Shown: positions 1 through 9,163, numbered from the stretch's first letter. The stretch: DNA of 64,000 nucleotides from Marinobacter mangrovi (GCF_016798325.1 NZ_JAERVO010000002.1:372001-436000), one strand, 5' to 3'. Made by a program: numbers and translations. Notes: generated from the sequence alone by a model not told the origin.

Positions 1-1274
1 GGCTTCATCGACTGAATGCCCAGCGTTTCGGAGGCCTTTTCGATCTCGCCGGTCTGGGTAACCAATGCGGCGATGGCGTTGTTGATGATCTCCGCGCCTT
101 GGGTGTTGCCCGGGGCGATCATCATGTCAAAGGGCATCGGGTGGGTTTTGTCCTCGGCGGCATCCTTCATGGCCTGCACGGCATCCATGGTGGCGGCCAG
201 TTCGTTGGTCAGCTTGTCATCCAGCGCCGGATCCCGTTGGGCGACCAGGTCAGACAGGGACGGACCGGCCACAACGCTGCCGTCGATCCGCGTGTAGCGA
301 CCCAGGTAGACGTTCTGGATGCCCTTGGCGTCGTAATAGTGCGAGTTGTGGGTGTTGTCGCTGAAGCAGTCGTGCTCGTCTTCGAAGGAGTTGGCTTCCA
401 GGGCCACTTTCATGCGCTCGCCGGCGAGCTCGCCCAGGGACAGGGAGCCCATGCCGAACAGCATTTTCTGGATCACGGCCTGCGGTTCCATGGCCAGCAG
501 TTCGGCGCGGTAATTGTCGCTCTTGCCCGGTGCCCACTGGGCGGTCATCCACTCCAAGTCGGACACCAGCAGATCGGTGACGGCATCCAGATACGCGGCA
601 CGGCGGTCGCAATGGCCGTGGCTGCAGCCATCACCCTGGATATAGTCGGAGTAGGGGCGATCGCCGTTGCCGGCATCGAAGCCGTGCAGGTCCTGCCCCC
701 ACAGCAGGAATTCAATGGCGTGGTAGCCCGTGGCGACGTTGGCTTCGGAGCCACCGATCTCATTCAGGTCGGCCAGCAGGCCCGGTGTCAGGGTGGAAAC
801 ATCGATGGTCTCGCCACCGATGGTGATGTTCTGGCTGGCGATGATGTTGACGGTGGCGCCGGCATTGCCCAACTCGTGCTGGTAGTCGCTGGTGTCGACG
901 TAGTCGATCAGGCCTTCATCCAGCGGCCAGGCGTTGAGTTGGCCTTCCCAGTCGTCGACGATGGCATTGCCGAAGCGGAAGACTTCGGATTGCTGGTAAG
1001 GTACGCGGGAGGCGAGCCAGGCCTGTTTGGCGGCGGCCAGGGTGTCATCACTGGGGTTGGCAATGAGGGCGTCGGTGGCCTCATCCAGTGCCCGGGCGCT
1101 GATCAGCGCGTCTTCATAGGTGGCGTGGGCGATGTCGGCGTAGTTGGCGACGACATTGGCCGGTGTGGCCGGTTCCGAAGCCTCGGACGGGCCTTGCAGC
1201 GCACTGCAGGCGGCGAGTGCAACGGGTGCCGTAATAGCAACGGTCAGCGCCTTGAAAGGAAAGCGAGCCCCCAT
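1..1274 (-). CDS. Imelysin-family (M75/ICMP-like) lipoprotein, 3' end outside the window
   Basis: The reading frame runs from ATG at 1274 to the window edge, so the C-terminus is missing (about 424 residues visible). GGGAG sits 6 bases before the ATG. The N-terminus is a lipoprotein signal ending in LAAC, with the modified Cys near residue 23. The family signature GxHxxE appears as GYHAIEFLLWGQD near residues 183-195. Imelysins are periplasmic or outer-membrane proteins, often iron-regulated; many are not active proteases, so a role in iron handling is inference only. A Fur-like sequence lies just upstream. The opposite-strand frame over the same bases is a shadow. Confidence 0.9.
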   Translation of the reverse strand, partial: MGARFPFKALTVAITAPVALAACSALQGPSEASEPATPANVVANYADIAHATYEDALISARALDEATDALIANPSDDTLAAAKQAWLASRVPYQQSEVFRFGNAIVDDWEGQLNAWPLDEGLIDYVDTSDYQHELGNAGATVNIIASQNITIGGETIDVSTLTPGLLADLNEIGGSEANVATGYHAIEFLLWGQDLHGFDAGNGDRPYSDYIQGDGCSHGHCDRRAAYLDAVTDLLVSDLEWMTAQWAPGKSDNYRAELLAMEPQAVIQKMLFGMGSLSLGELAGERMKVALEANSFEDEHDCFSDNTHNSHYYDAKGIQNVYLGRYTRIDGSVVAGPSLSDLVAQRDPALDDKLTNELAATMDAVQAMKDAAEDKTHPMPFDMMIAPGNTQGAEIINNAIAALVTQTGEIEKASETLGIQSMK

Positions 1275-1313
1275 GAAATTCTCCCTGTCAACGATTCAAA
1301 GGTAAATGTTATT

Positions 1314-1335
1314 AATGAGATTAATTTGTATTTGC
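1314..1335. promoter_or_regulatory. Possible Fur box upstream of the imelysin gene
   Basis: An AT-rich stretch, AATGAGATTAATTTGTATTT, interrupts GC-rich DNA 40-60 bases upstream of the imelysin start. It resembles the AATGAGAATTATTnnnATTT type of gammaproteobacterial Fur site. Imelysin genes are commonly iron-regulated, which fits. The match is imperfect and judged by eye. Confidence 0.4.
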
Positions 1336-1440
1336 GATTATAGGGGCCTGGATGCGAAATGCAATCGTTTACGTCAGGTTGTTGCCCCGTTCCGGGCGTT
1401 GCGGCTTAATGGCCTTTTCTGACCCGGAGCACAGCGATTT

Positions 1441-2283
1441 ATGCTGAGTTACCTTCACGCCTTCCACGCTGGCAATTTTGCCGACGTGCAGAAGCACCTG
1501 GGGCTTTTCCTCGCGCTGAAAATGATGCAGGCCAAGCCGTCCGGCATTGCCTGTTTCGATACCCATGCGGGCAGCGCCCGTTACGATCTGGCCAGCGAGC
1601 GACCCCGCAAGACCGGCGAGGCCGATTCCGGCATCCAGAGTCTGTGGCAGCATCGCACCCGGCTGCAGGATGCCGAATGGTCGGCTTTCTGGAACACCCT
1701 GGGGCTCGCAGGTGACGAGAAGCGCGTTCGTTACTATCCCGGTTCGCCGGCGTGGCTCGACACGCTGGCCCGGGAACAGGATTCGGTGACGGCCTTTGAA
1801 CTGCACAGCGGTGAGAGCAGTCTGTTGCAGGACTGGGCCCGCGAGCATCAGGCCCGGGTGATCGCCGGTGACGGTTTCCGGGGGCTGTTGGCCGCCCTGC
1901 CACCACAGGCGCCCCGCCTGTTCACCCTGATCGACCCGCCCTACGAAGTGAAGGACGACTACATGACCACCGCGGAGACGGTCATCAAGGCCTGGAAGCG
2001 GTGTCGTCACGGCGTCTATCTTGTATGGTATCCCCTGTTACCCGAAGCGCGGCACGAGGCGATGATCCGCCGTTTGCAGGACAGCCCTGTACAGAAAGTG
2101 CTGCAGTGCCACTACGAACTGGATGAACGGCCGGCGCGGGGCATGTACGGCTCCGGACTGCTGATGGTGAATCCACCGTGGGGGTGGGGTGACCGCCTGC
2201 AATCCATGTTGGACGAGGTGGCGGCCGCGGGTGCGATCGCCGCACGACAACGGGTGACCTGGGCCGTCCCTGAAAAGGCCTGA
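1441..2283 (+). CDS. rlmJ: 23S rRNA (adenine(2030)-N6)-methyltransferase RlmJ
   Basis: 280 residues, the usual length for RlmJ. The N-terminus (MLSYLHAFHAGNFADVQKH) is diagnostic, followed by the SAM-binding stretch FDTHAGSARYDL near residue 40 and the catalytic DPPY motif of N6-adenine methyltransferases near residue 164. RlmJ methylates A2030 of 23S rRNA in the cytoplasm using SAM and is dispensable in E. coli. It appears monocistronic or loosely linked to the DUF1330 gene 39 bases downstream. Confidence 0.95.
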   Translation: MLSYLHAFHAGNFADVQKHLGLFLALKMMQAKPSGIACFDTHAGSARYDLASERPRKTGEADSGIQSLWQHRTRLQDAEWSAFWNTLGLAGDEKRVRYYPGSPAWLDTLAREQDSVTAFELHSGESSLLQDWAREHQARVIAGDGFRGLLAALPPQAPRLFTLIDPPYEVKDDYMTTAETVIKAWKRCRHGVYLVWYPLLPEARHEAMIRRLQDSPVQKVLQCHYELDERPARGMYGSGLLMVNPPWGWGDRLQSMLDEVAAAGAIAARQRVTWAVPEKA

Positions 2284-2322
2284 GAGTTTCCGTTTCAAGT
2301 GACCTTCGAAAAGGAGTGTTTG

Positions 2323-2733
2323 ATGTCATCAATTAACCCATCCCGATCGCGACTTGAATCACTGGTCAAACAGTTTGCGCCGGATGAGCCGGTCGTGATG
2401 CTGAACCTGCTTCGATTCCGTGAGGACGCGGAGTATGCCGATGAGGATAACGAGTCGCCCTGCAGCGGTCGCGAAGCCTACGCCCGTTACAGCAAGCTGG
2501 CTCTGAACCAGTTGGCCAAGGTGGAAGCCAGGCCGGAGTGGGTAGGCGAGGCCATGGTGCCGGTGATCGCCCCGGAGGATGAGGACTGGGATGAGGTCCT
2601 TCTGGTGCGCTATCCCTCGGCGCAGGCGTTCCTGTCGATGGTGTCCGACCCGGAATATCAGGCGATCGTTCATCACCGCACGGCGGCCCTGGCGGATTCC
2701 CGGCTGATTGCCATGCGCCCGAAGAAGACCTGA
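2323..2733 (+). CDS. DUF1330 domain protein
   Basis: 136 residues from ATG at 2323, chosen over the upstream GTG at 2299 because AAGGAG lies about 6 bases before it. The sequence EPVVMLNLLRFRE near the N-terminus, AYARYSKLA in the middle and LVRYPSAQAFLSMVSDPEYQAIVHHRTAALADSRLIAM near the end are the DUF1330 (dimeric alpha-beta barrel) pattern. The biochemical role of the family is unknown. The stop overlaps the start region of the next gene (TGATATG), suggesting co-translation. Confidence 0.85.
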   Translation: MSSINPSRSRLESLVKQFAPDEPVVMLNLLRFREDAEYADEDNESPCSGREAYARYSKLALNQLAKVEARPEWVGEAMVPVIAPEDEDWDEVLLVRYPSAQAFLSMVSDPEYQAIVHHRTAALADSRLIAMRPKKT

Positions 2734-2734
2734 T

Positions 2735-3934
2735 ATGACAGCGGCCGAGGCCACACCCTCACCGCTGCGGGAACTGGTCAGCAAGGACCAGTGGGCGCTG
2801 CCTTCGGCGACGGTGAACCGCACCTTGCAGGACGCTCTCAAGGCGTTTGTCGAGCGCGTGCGCCAGCCCAACTGGTTGCAGGATGAGCCGGCTGGCGGGC
2901 AAGACGAGCTGCAGCCGTTGTCCCGCAGGCAGCTCGAGCGCTGGGCACCGGAACCGCAATGGCGTTCGAATCTGTCCGGTTTTGTCGATGCGCTGGACCA
3001 CTGGTGCACGCGCTGGTCGGCCATCCAGCCTGTCGGATTCGTGGTGGCCCCGCCGTTTACCGGGCTGGCCGAATCGTTGGAGCAGGTAGCCGCCGATCGC
3101 GACTGGCGGCTGATAGCGCCGCCGGATCTGGATCGCATTCACCGCGGGCAGGCCTTGCAGGACTGGTGGTCCCAATTCGAGGGTGACACGCCCTGGGTGC
3201 TGCCGGAGCTGGGTCATTGCTGGTTGCGCACACCCGCCGGCCTGGCACTGGTGCGTCACCTGTTGGGTGCTATCGCGGCCGGTGAATTGGGGCGGGGACT
3301 GGTTGGTTGCAACAGCTGGAGCTGGACCTTCTGGACCCACCTGTTGCCGGAATTGCGATTCTCCACGCTGACCCTGCAGGCGCTCGATCATCAACGTCTG
3401 GGGCTGTGGTTGCAGGGCCTGGCCGGCACCGGACAGTTCCGGTTGACGACCAACGGCAGCTGGGTGGTCCCGCCGAAAGACGAGCCGGCCCGCAACGGCG
3501 CCAGGACCAGCGCCTTCCTGCGCGACCTGGCGGCCTGGTCACGCGGGATCCCTGAGGTGGCCTGGGCCATCTGGCGCGATTCGCTGCGAGCCCGGCCCGA
3601 AGCCGAGGTTGAAGAGCCGCCGGATGCCGAACCGACGCAGTCAACCTGTTGGGTGATTCCCTGGTCCCAGGTGAGCGTGCCAACCATGCCGCCGGGCGAG
3701 TCGCGGCCGCTGGCGTTTGTCCTGCATGCGCTGCTGTTGCACCAGGGGCTGGATGAGACGTATCTGCAGCAGACCACCGGACTGGCGCCGGACGACGTCC
3801 ATATCGCCCTGCATTCGTTACATCGGGCTGAGCTGATCGGCCCGCATCCACGGGGCTGGTTCGTAACGCCCCGAGGTTATCCCGCCGTCCGCCGCTACCT
3901 GCATGCGGAAGGTTTTGCCGTGGATGGATTCTGA
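2735..3934 (+). CDS. Protein of unknown function, soluble, ~399 aa
   Basis: Starts at ATG 2735, one base after the DUF1330 stop. The protein is Trp- and Leu-rich, with no signal peptide and no membrane segment. I recognise no catalytic motif. The C-terminal 80 residues (LHALLLHQGLDETYLQQTTGLAPDDVHIALHSLHRAELIG...GWFVTPRGYPAVRRYLHAEGF) look like a winged-helix fold: helix, helix-turn-helix-like segment, then a wing. The central block VLPELGHCWLRTPAGLALVRHLL is distinctive. It sits between DUF1330 and MscS genes on the same strand, 21 bases before MscS, so it may act with the channel; that is only inferred from position. Confidence 0.7.
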   Translation: MTAAEATPSPLRELVSKDQWALPSATVNRTLQDALKAFVERVRQPNWLQDEPAGGQDELQPLSRRQLERWAPEPQWRSNLSGFVDALDHWCTRWSAIQPVGFVVAPPFTGLAESLEQVAADRDWRLIAPPDLDRIHRGQALQDWWSQFEGDTPWVLPELGHCWLRTPAGLALVRHLLGAIAAGELGRGLVGCNSWSWTFWTHLLPELRFSTLTLQALDHQRLGLWLQGLAGTGQFRLTTNGSWVVPPKDEPARNGARTSAFLRDLAAWSRGIPEVAWAIWRDSLRARPEAEVEEPPDAEPTQSTCWVIPWSQVSVPTMPPGESRPLAFVLHALLLHQGLDETYLQQTTGLAPDDVHIALHSLHRAELIGPHPRGWFVTPRGYPAVRRYLHAEGFAVDGF

Positions 3935-3955
3935 ATCGTTAACGGGGAACATGGC

Positions 3956-4756
3956 ATGGATGAATCGGGCCTGAAATCCGCCCTGGAGGCCATCACATCA
4001 ACCGCGGTGCTGGATGCCGTGCTGCTGATCGTGGTGGCCTGGGTCATCATCGTTCTGGTACAAACCCTGGTGCCGCGGATTGCCGGTCGATTCTCGGGCA
4101 AAACCCGTCTGTATATCCTGGCCTCTGCGCCCCTGCTGCGGCTGTTGGTGATCCTGGCGACCATCCTGCTGATTGTTCCCATCCTGATCGAGCCGACCTT
4201 TGAGAACCTGATCGCGATTTTTGGCGCCCTGGCGCTGGCCTTGGGGTTTGCCTTCAAGGACTACGCCACCAGCCTGATCGCCGGCATCGTCACGCTCTAC
4301 GAAATGCCGTACCGGCCGGGCGACTGGATCGAAGTGGACGGTTATTACGGCGAGGTCCGTTCCATCGGCACCCGTGCGGTGACCATCGTCACACCCGACG
4401 ACACAGCCGTCGTCATCCCGCATGGCAAGCTGTGGGACTCGCTGATCGCCAATGGCAACGCCGGCAGCAGCAACCTGATGTGCGTAGCGGAGTTCTATCT
4501 GGCGCCGGACCACGATGCCGGAGAAGTCCGCGCCCGACTGCGGGAAATGGCGTTCACCAGTCCCTGGATCAAGACCTATCAGCCGGTGCTGGTGGTGTTG
4601 TCGGAAAAGCCCTGGGGGACCTGCTATCGGGTGAAAGCCTACCCGGTGGATCCCCGCGACCAATTCCAATTTATTTCCGATCTCACGGTTCGTGGCAAGG
4701 CGGTCCTGCGCCAGATGAATGTCCGCCAGGTCACCGCGCCCGTGGTAGCCGACTGA
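3956..4756 (+). CDS. Small-conductance mechanosensitive channel, MscS family
   Basis: 266 residues from ATG at 3956, with ACGGGGA about 8 bases upstream. Two hydrophobic helices (residues about 12-40 and 50-80) precede the pore-lining helix NLIAIFGALALALGFAFKDY (about 82-101). The MscS beta domain follows, with MPYRPGDWIEVDGYYGEVRSIGTRAVTI and the VVIPHGKLW stretch near residues 155-165. The C-terminal alpha-beta domain is short. MscS channels open under membrane tension during osmotic downshock. It is one of a four-gene same-strand group (2323-5811). Confidence 0.93.
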   Translation: MDESGLKSALEAITSTAVLDAVLLIVVAWVIIVLVQTLVPRIAGRFSGKTRLYILASAPLLRLLVILATILLIVPILIEPTFENLIAIFGALALALGFAFKDYATSLIAGIVTLYEMPYRPGDWIEVDGYYGEVRSIGTRAVTIVTPDDTAVVIPHGKLWDSLIANGNAGSSNLMCVAEFYLAPDHDAGEVRARLREMAFTSPWIKTYQPVLVVLSEKPWGTCYRVKAYPVDPRDQFQFISDLTVRGKAVLRQMNVRQVTAPVVAD

Positions 4757-4785
4757 GATCGTCGATCGACCAAAGGATAGTGTCC

Positions 4786-5811
4786 ATGAAACAACGTCCC
4801 CTGATGACCGCGGTGGTCGCGGCCACCCTGCTGGCCGGCTGCGCCAGCACTCCCGAGCCTGAGGCATCCGAATCGAAGGGCCCGCCGGCGTTGACGCCCG
4901 GTCGCTACGTCAGCGTCGATGACAGCCAGACCTGGGTGTTCTGGGGCAACGGCATGTACGAACGTCGCGTGGCCAGCGAGGATGGGCCGCCGCGTTACGA
5001 TCACGGTCAGTGGTGGCGGGTAACGGGCAGTGGAGCGGTCGTGGCGCATGGCGGAGGCGACGCGCCCACCATGTTGCAGATTGCCGATGACGACACGCTG
5101 CGTCTGCAGGGCATCGGTCAGGGCGCGGCGACAGAGCTGACCCTGGATGATGACGAGCCCGAGCCATTGGCCGATGATCGTCCGATGGCGCTCTGCTTCA
5201 TGACCCAGGCCGACGCGCCGCTGGCCTACGACCCGCAGACCATGCGCAACTGGCCGGTGACCATGACTCAGGCGTTTCCCCAACTGGAATCGGCCTATCG
5301 GCAGTCTGGCTTTCAGCCTCCCAGGCGCTTGCCAATGATCGTGCAGGGCCATTGGGTCGAAGGCGAGGCGCCGGATGGGGGGGGTACCCAGCTTTTCCTG
5401 GAAGCCAGTGGCCTGCAGCGGGTGATGGATCTGGGCGAGAACCGCTGCCCGTCAGCATCACTGCAGGATAACAACTGGTACCTGACCCACCTGAACGGGC
5501 ACCCGGTCCAGGTAGAACCCGGTCAACAGCCGATTTTCATTCGCTTTGACGGTGAGCGACGGGTGGCTGGTCTGGCCGGCTGCAATCGGTTTTCCGGGCC
5601 CTTCGAGCGCCGTCGTGACGATCTGACGCTGGGGCCACTGGCCACAACGCGCATGATGTGCCCGCGCCGGGCCGAGACCGAACAGGCCTTCCTGAAGGTC
5701 TTGGATGAAACCGAGCGCTTTGCGATTGAGGGCGATACCCTGTTCCTGATGAAGCAGGCCGGGCAGGTGTTGGCTGTTTTGCAGATGCGCCCGGCTAAAG
5801 TGGAACCGTAA
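4786..5811 (+). CDS. META/HslJ-domain lipoprotein
   Basis: 341 residues from ATG at 4786; longer upstream frames read back through MscS and are not used. A lipoprotein signal ends in LLAGC at residues 18-22. After a beta-rich, NlpE-like segment (YVSVDDSQTWVFWGNGMYERR) comes a middle domain, then a C-terminal META domain: NNWYLTHLNGHPV, FDGERRVAGLAGCNRFSGPF, LTLGPLATTRMMCP and a final FLMKQAGQVLAVLQM. META-domain proteins of this type are envelope-stress or motility-linked; the exact role is unknown. The gene follows MscS by 29 bases and ends before a bidirectional terminator. Confidence 0.88.
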   Translation: MKQRPLMTAVVAATLLAGCASTPEPEASESKGPPALTPGRYVSVDDSQTWVFWGNGMYERRVASEDGPPRYDHGQWWRVTGSGAVVAHGGGDAPTMLQIADDDTLRLQGIGQGAATELTLDDDEPEPLADDRPMALCFMTQADAPLAYDPQTMRNWPVTMTQAFPQLESAYRQSGFQPPRRLPMIVQGHWVEGEAPDGGGTQLFLEASGLQRVMDLGENRCPSASLQDNNWYLTHLNGHPVQVEPGQQPIFIRFDGERRVAGLAGCNRFSGPFERRRDDLTLGPLATTRMMCPRRAETEQAFLKVLDETERFAIEGDTLFLMKQAGQVLAVLQMRPAKVEP

Positions 5812-5842
5812 ACATCCCATGGGGGCTCCAGTGAGCGCCCAC

Positions 5843-5875
5843 AAAAAAGGCGTGGCCGGAGCCACGCCTTTCGAA
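5843..5875. terminator. Bidirectional Rho-independent terminator
   Basis: A perfect 10-bp stem AAGGCGTGGC / GCCACGCCTT with a CGGA loop (5847-5870) is preceded by an A-run and followed by TTTC. It separates the convergent META lipoprotein and dctP genes and can serve both strands. Confidence 0.9.
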
Positions 5876-5894
5876 CAGGAAACCGGAGTGGGGA

Positions 5895-7013
5895 TTACTC
5901 TCCCTGCTCCATTTGTCCTTCTTTCTCTTTCACCATGGACGTGATGGTGTCGAGAATCTTCTTGCCGCGGTCGCCCGCTTCTTTAATATAGATATCACGG
6001 ACCGGCATGCTTGCCTTGCGGAAGGCTTCACGCTCTTCGTCGGTCAGCGTCACGATCTTGATATCGCTGCTTTCCTTGATCTTGTCCAGACGCTTCTGGT
6101 TGAACTCTTCCTGCTTCTTGTAGATGTAGTCCACCAGGTTGTCGCGCGCGTCATCCAGGATCTTGCGCTGGTCGTCCGGCAGGCCGTCATACCAGTCCTT
6201 GCCGGCAATCACGGTGGAGATGAACTGGGCGTGGTGCGCGATGGTCATCACGTCCTGTACTTCGTAGAAGCTCATTTCCTCGATGGCGAAGATCGGGTTG
6301 ACCTGACCGTCGATCTGCTTCAGCTGCAGGCCGCTGTAGACTTCGGAGTAGGGCATTGGCGTCGGGTTGGCACCGTAGGCCTTGTAGGACTCGGTCAGGA
6401 TCGGCGACGTCATGGTCCGCATCTTGAAGTCTTCGAAGTCCGCCGGGGTCTTCAGCGCCTTGGTACCGGTCCAGGTCATCCAGCCTTCCGGCACGATGCT
6501 CAGCAGCTCCAGGCCCTGGGAGTTGTAGCGGTCGGCGAACAGGTCATGCACCTTGTCGCTGGACAGCACTTCCTTGTTGACGTCGTTGTCGTCAGACAGG
6601 ACGAAGTGCAGGGTGAACACGCCCACTTCCGGGATGACGGAAGCCAGGTGGCCCGGCGAAGCAAACGCCAGCTCGACGGCGCCCTGCTGGACCAGCTCGG
6701 TCAGCTGGGATGAGGTGCCCAGGGAACCGTAAGGGTAGATATCGATCTTGATACTACCGTCGGAGGCCTTCTCAACCTCTTTCTTGAATTCTTTCGCGTA
6801 GGCGTCCTGGACACTGCCTTCGATTTCTTCCAGGGCAAAACGCCATGTCACGGTATCGCTGCTCTTGGCAGCCGAGTCGGAGGATGAGCTTGAGGACTCC
6901 TGTTGTGTGTTGGCTTCCTTGTTCGCGCTGTCGTCACCTGAATCTGAACATCCGACCAGGATGAATGACATCAGAATGGTCAGGCTTCCAAGCCAGCGAA
7001 TGAGTGTTCTCAT
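5895..7013 (-). CDS. dctP: TRAP transporter solute-binding protein (DctP family), predicted lipoprotein
   Basis: 372 residues from ATG at 7013, with AAAGGAG upstream; a longer frame reads back into dctQ and is rejected. The signal ends in ILVGC (Cys near residue 22), so the mature protein should be lipid-anchored, followed by a Ser/Glu/Asp-rich linker. The DctP fold follows: WRFALEEIEGSVQDAYAKEF, IYPYGSLGTSSQLTELVQQGAVELAFAS, and the MPYSEVYSGLQLKQIDGQVNP block that contains the carboxylate-binding region of the family. It should capture a carboxylate for the DctQM permease encoded divergently next door. Most DctP proteins are soluble rather than lipid-anchored. Confidence 0.93.
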   Translation of the reverse strand: MRTLIRWLGSLTILMSFILVGCSDSGDDSANKEANTQQESSSSSSDSAAKSSDTVTWRFALEEIEGSVQDAYAKEFKKEVEKASDGSIKIDIYPYGSLGTSSQLTELVQQGAVELAFASPGHLASVIPEVGVFTLHFVLSDDNDVNKEVLSSDKVHDLFADRYNSQGLELLSIVPEGWMTWTGTKALKTPADFEDFKMRTMTSPILTESYKAYGANPTPMPYSEVYSGLQLKQIDGQVNPIFAIEEMSFYEVQDVMTIAHHAQFISTVIAGKDWYDGLPDDQRKILDDARDNLVDYIYKKQEEFNQKRLDKIKESSDIKIVTLTDEEREAFRKASMPVRDIYIKEAGDRGKKILDTITSMVKEKEGQMEQGE

Positions 7014-7142
7014 GTTCTTATCTCCTTTGAGTTCTAACCAATGTGCCCACGATAACACACTATCAAATAGACATATTTCTTGAAGTCTGCCATCTATTAC
7101 AACGTATACTGTATTTACCGGAAAAGAAAATGGAGCGAAACC

Positions 7143-7823
7143 ATGGCAGAACCCAGGGGCGCGTCCGATGGCCCAAAGCAGGGAAAGGGAAAAAAGAAAG
7201 GGCCCTTTCATATGATCGATACCGGCCTCAATGTGATTGAGCAGGGTATCCTCATCGTCGGTATTCTCTTGATGGCCCTCGCGGCCATTGTCGGTGTGTT
7301 TGCCCGCAATATGGGGCACAGCCTGTCTTTCGTTGATGAACTGGCGCAATTGCTGGTCGTTATCGTTACGTTTGTTGGTGTCGGACACGGGGTGCGCAAC
7401 GCGCGCCATATCCGGGTGTCGGCCGTCCACGACCTTCTGCCGCCGCTGGGGCAGAAAATCCTGCTGACGTTTGTCAGTTTTTTTTCGTGTGCACTGCTCG
7501 CCCTGCTGGCGGTATACTCCATCGACTATATCCAGAACCTGCATAAGTCGGGTCGCGTGATGCCGTCGATGCAGTTCCCCCTCTGGATTCCCTACCTGAT
7601 TGTCCCCATTGGGCTGTTTGTCGGTTCGGTCCAGTTTTTCCTGGCGGGTGTGCGCAACCTGATCAGCGATGGCGCATGGCTGTCATGGCATCACCGGGAT
7701 GAATACGAAGACGAGCTGGCCGTTGAAGGTGGCCTGTCGAAAGAAGAACAGGACTACTACGAAGAACAGGTGACGGCCGCCGAGAAGAAACACGCCGGCG
7801 AAGGAGGTCAATCCAATGGATAA
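7143..7823 (+). CDS. dctQ: TRAP transporter small membrane subunit DctQ
   Basis: 226 residues from ATG at 7143, preceded by TGGAG; the earlier in-frame ATG at 7080 has no ribosome site. After a Lys-rich N-terminus there are four hydrophobic segments (about residues 30-52, 65-82, 105-130, 150-170). VGVFARNMGHSLSFVDELAQLLVVIVTFVGVGHGVRNARHIRV is the DctQ signature. The C-terminal tail is long and acidic (SKEEQDYYEEQ). It overlaps dctM by 8 bases and faces dctP across a 129-base shared promoter region. Confidence 0.93.
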   Translation: MAEPRGASDGPKQGKGKKKGPFHMIDTGLNVIEQGILIVGILLMALAAIVGVFARNMGHSLSFVDELAQLLVVIVTFVGVGHGVRNARHIRVSAVHDLLPPLGQKILLTFVSFFSCALLALLAVYSIDYIQNLHKSGRVMPSMQFPLWIPYLIVPIGLFVGSVQFFLAGVRNLISDGAWLSWHHRDEYEDELAVEGGLSKEEQDYYEEQVTAAEKKHAGEGGQSNG

Positions 7824-9147
7824 CGTGATGGCTGCATTGGGTTTGGCCGGCATGTCGACCGCCTCCATGGCCATTGTCGTGGCTGTGGTCATGATTGTGC
7901 TGCTGCTGATGGGGTTCCCCATGATGGTGCCGCTGCTGGTGGGCGCCATGGTGTTGTTGTTTTCCCAGTTCCCGTTCCTTGAAGGGTCGGTCATTATCCA
8001 GCAGATGATTGGGGGCATCTCCCAGTCGGTGCTGGTCGCGGTGCCCATGTTCATATTGGCCGCCGATATCATGATCAAAGGGCACACCGCGGATCGCCTG
8101 CTGGATCTGGTGCAGAAATTCGTCGGGCACCTGCGCGGCGGTCTGCCGATGACCACCGCGATGTCCTGCACGCTGTTCGGTGCGGTGTCCGGTTCCACCC
8201 AGGCGACGGTGGTCGCGATGGGTCAGCCGCTGCGCCCCAAGCTGATCGAGGCGGGCTACTCGGACAAGTTCGCCATCGCGCTGATCATCAATGCCAGTGA
8301 CATTGCGCTGCTGATTCCGCCGTCCATCGGCATGATCATTTACGGCGTGGTTTCGGGCACGTCGGTGGGTGACCTGTTCATCGCCGGTATCGGACCGGGG
8401 CTGATGATCCTGGCGCTGTTCTCCATCTATTGCTACTACCGGTCAGTGCGGCTCAAGATTCCTGTGATGCCGAAGGCCAGTTGGTCCGAGCGCGTGACCG
8501 CCTTGAAGAAAGCCGCGCTGCCCATGGGCTTTCCGGTCATCATCATCGGCGGTATCTATTCCGGGATGTTCAGTCCCACCGAAGCGGCTGCCATGTCCGT
8601 GGCCTATGCCCTGTTGCTGGAGATGGTCATCTTCCGTCAGGTGAAAATCAGCGACCTGCCGTCGGTGGCGCTCTCCACCGGTCTGATTACGGCGGTGGTG
8701 TTTATCCTGGTGGCCGCCGGTACGGCGTTCTCCTGGGTGATTTCCTTCGCCAAGATCCCGGACCTGCTGCTGGGCGATGTGGTCGCCAACGCCGCTGACA
8801 GTCCCTATTTTATCCTCGCGCTGATCTCGATCTCGTACTTCGTCGGCTGCATGTTCGTGGACCCCATCGTGGTGATCCTGATCCTGACGCCGATCTTCTC
8901 GCCGGCTGTGGCGGCCGCGGGGATCGACCCGGTGCTGGTGGGGACACTGGTGACACTGCAGGCTGCAATCGGTTCAGCCACGCCGCCGTTCGGCTGCGAC
9001 ATCTTCACCGCAGTGGCGATCTTCAGGCGACCCTACCTGGATGTGATCCGGGGCACGCCGCCGTTTATCGTGCTGCTGTTGCTGTCCACGGTGCTGCTGA
9101 TCGTGTTCCCGCAGATCGCACTGTTCCTGCCTGGTTTAATGAAATAG
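7816..9147 (+). CDS. dctM: TRAP transporter large permease DctM
   Basis: 443 residues, the standard DctM length, with about twelve hydrophobic helices. AAGGAGG lies before the ATG. Family hallmarks include VAVPMFILAADIMIKG, the loop MTTAMSCTLFGAVSGSTQATVVAMG, IALIINASDIALLIPPSIGMIIYG and FSPTEAAAMSVAYAL. DctM is the Na+-coupled transport subunit. It is cotranscribed with dctQ. The substrate cannot be named from sequence; C4-dicarboxylates or other organic acids are possible. Confidence 0.95.
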   Translation: MDNVMAALGLAGMSTASMAIVVAVVMIVLLLMGFPMMVPLLVGAMVLLFSQFPFLEGSVIIQQMIGGISQSVLVAVPMFILAADIMIKGHTADRLLDLVQKFVGHLRGGLPMTTAMSCTLFGAVSGSTQATVVAMGQPLRPKLIEAGYSDKFAIALIINASDIALLIPPSIGMIIYGVVSGTSVGDLFIAGIGPGLMILALFSIYCYYRSVRLKIPVMPKASWSERVTALKKAALPMGFPVIIIGGIYSGMFSPTEAAAMSVAYALLLEMVIFRQVKISDLPSVALSTGLITAVVFILVAAGTAFSWVISFAKIPDLLLGDVVANAADSPYFILALISISYFVGCMFVDPIVVILILTPIFSPAVAAAGIDPVLVGTLVTLQAAIGSATPPFGCDIFTAVAIFRRPYLDVIRGTPPFIVLLLLSTVLLIVFPQIALFLPGLMK

Positions 9148-9163
9148 GGAAGAACAGACGCCC

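Noticed and set aside
99-1343. 414-residue + strand frame over the imelysin gene
   Set aside because: It is the antisense of a gene with lipobox, GxHxxE motif and ribosome site; its own composition is Val/Gly-rich shadow sequence with no start signal.
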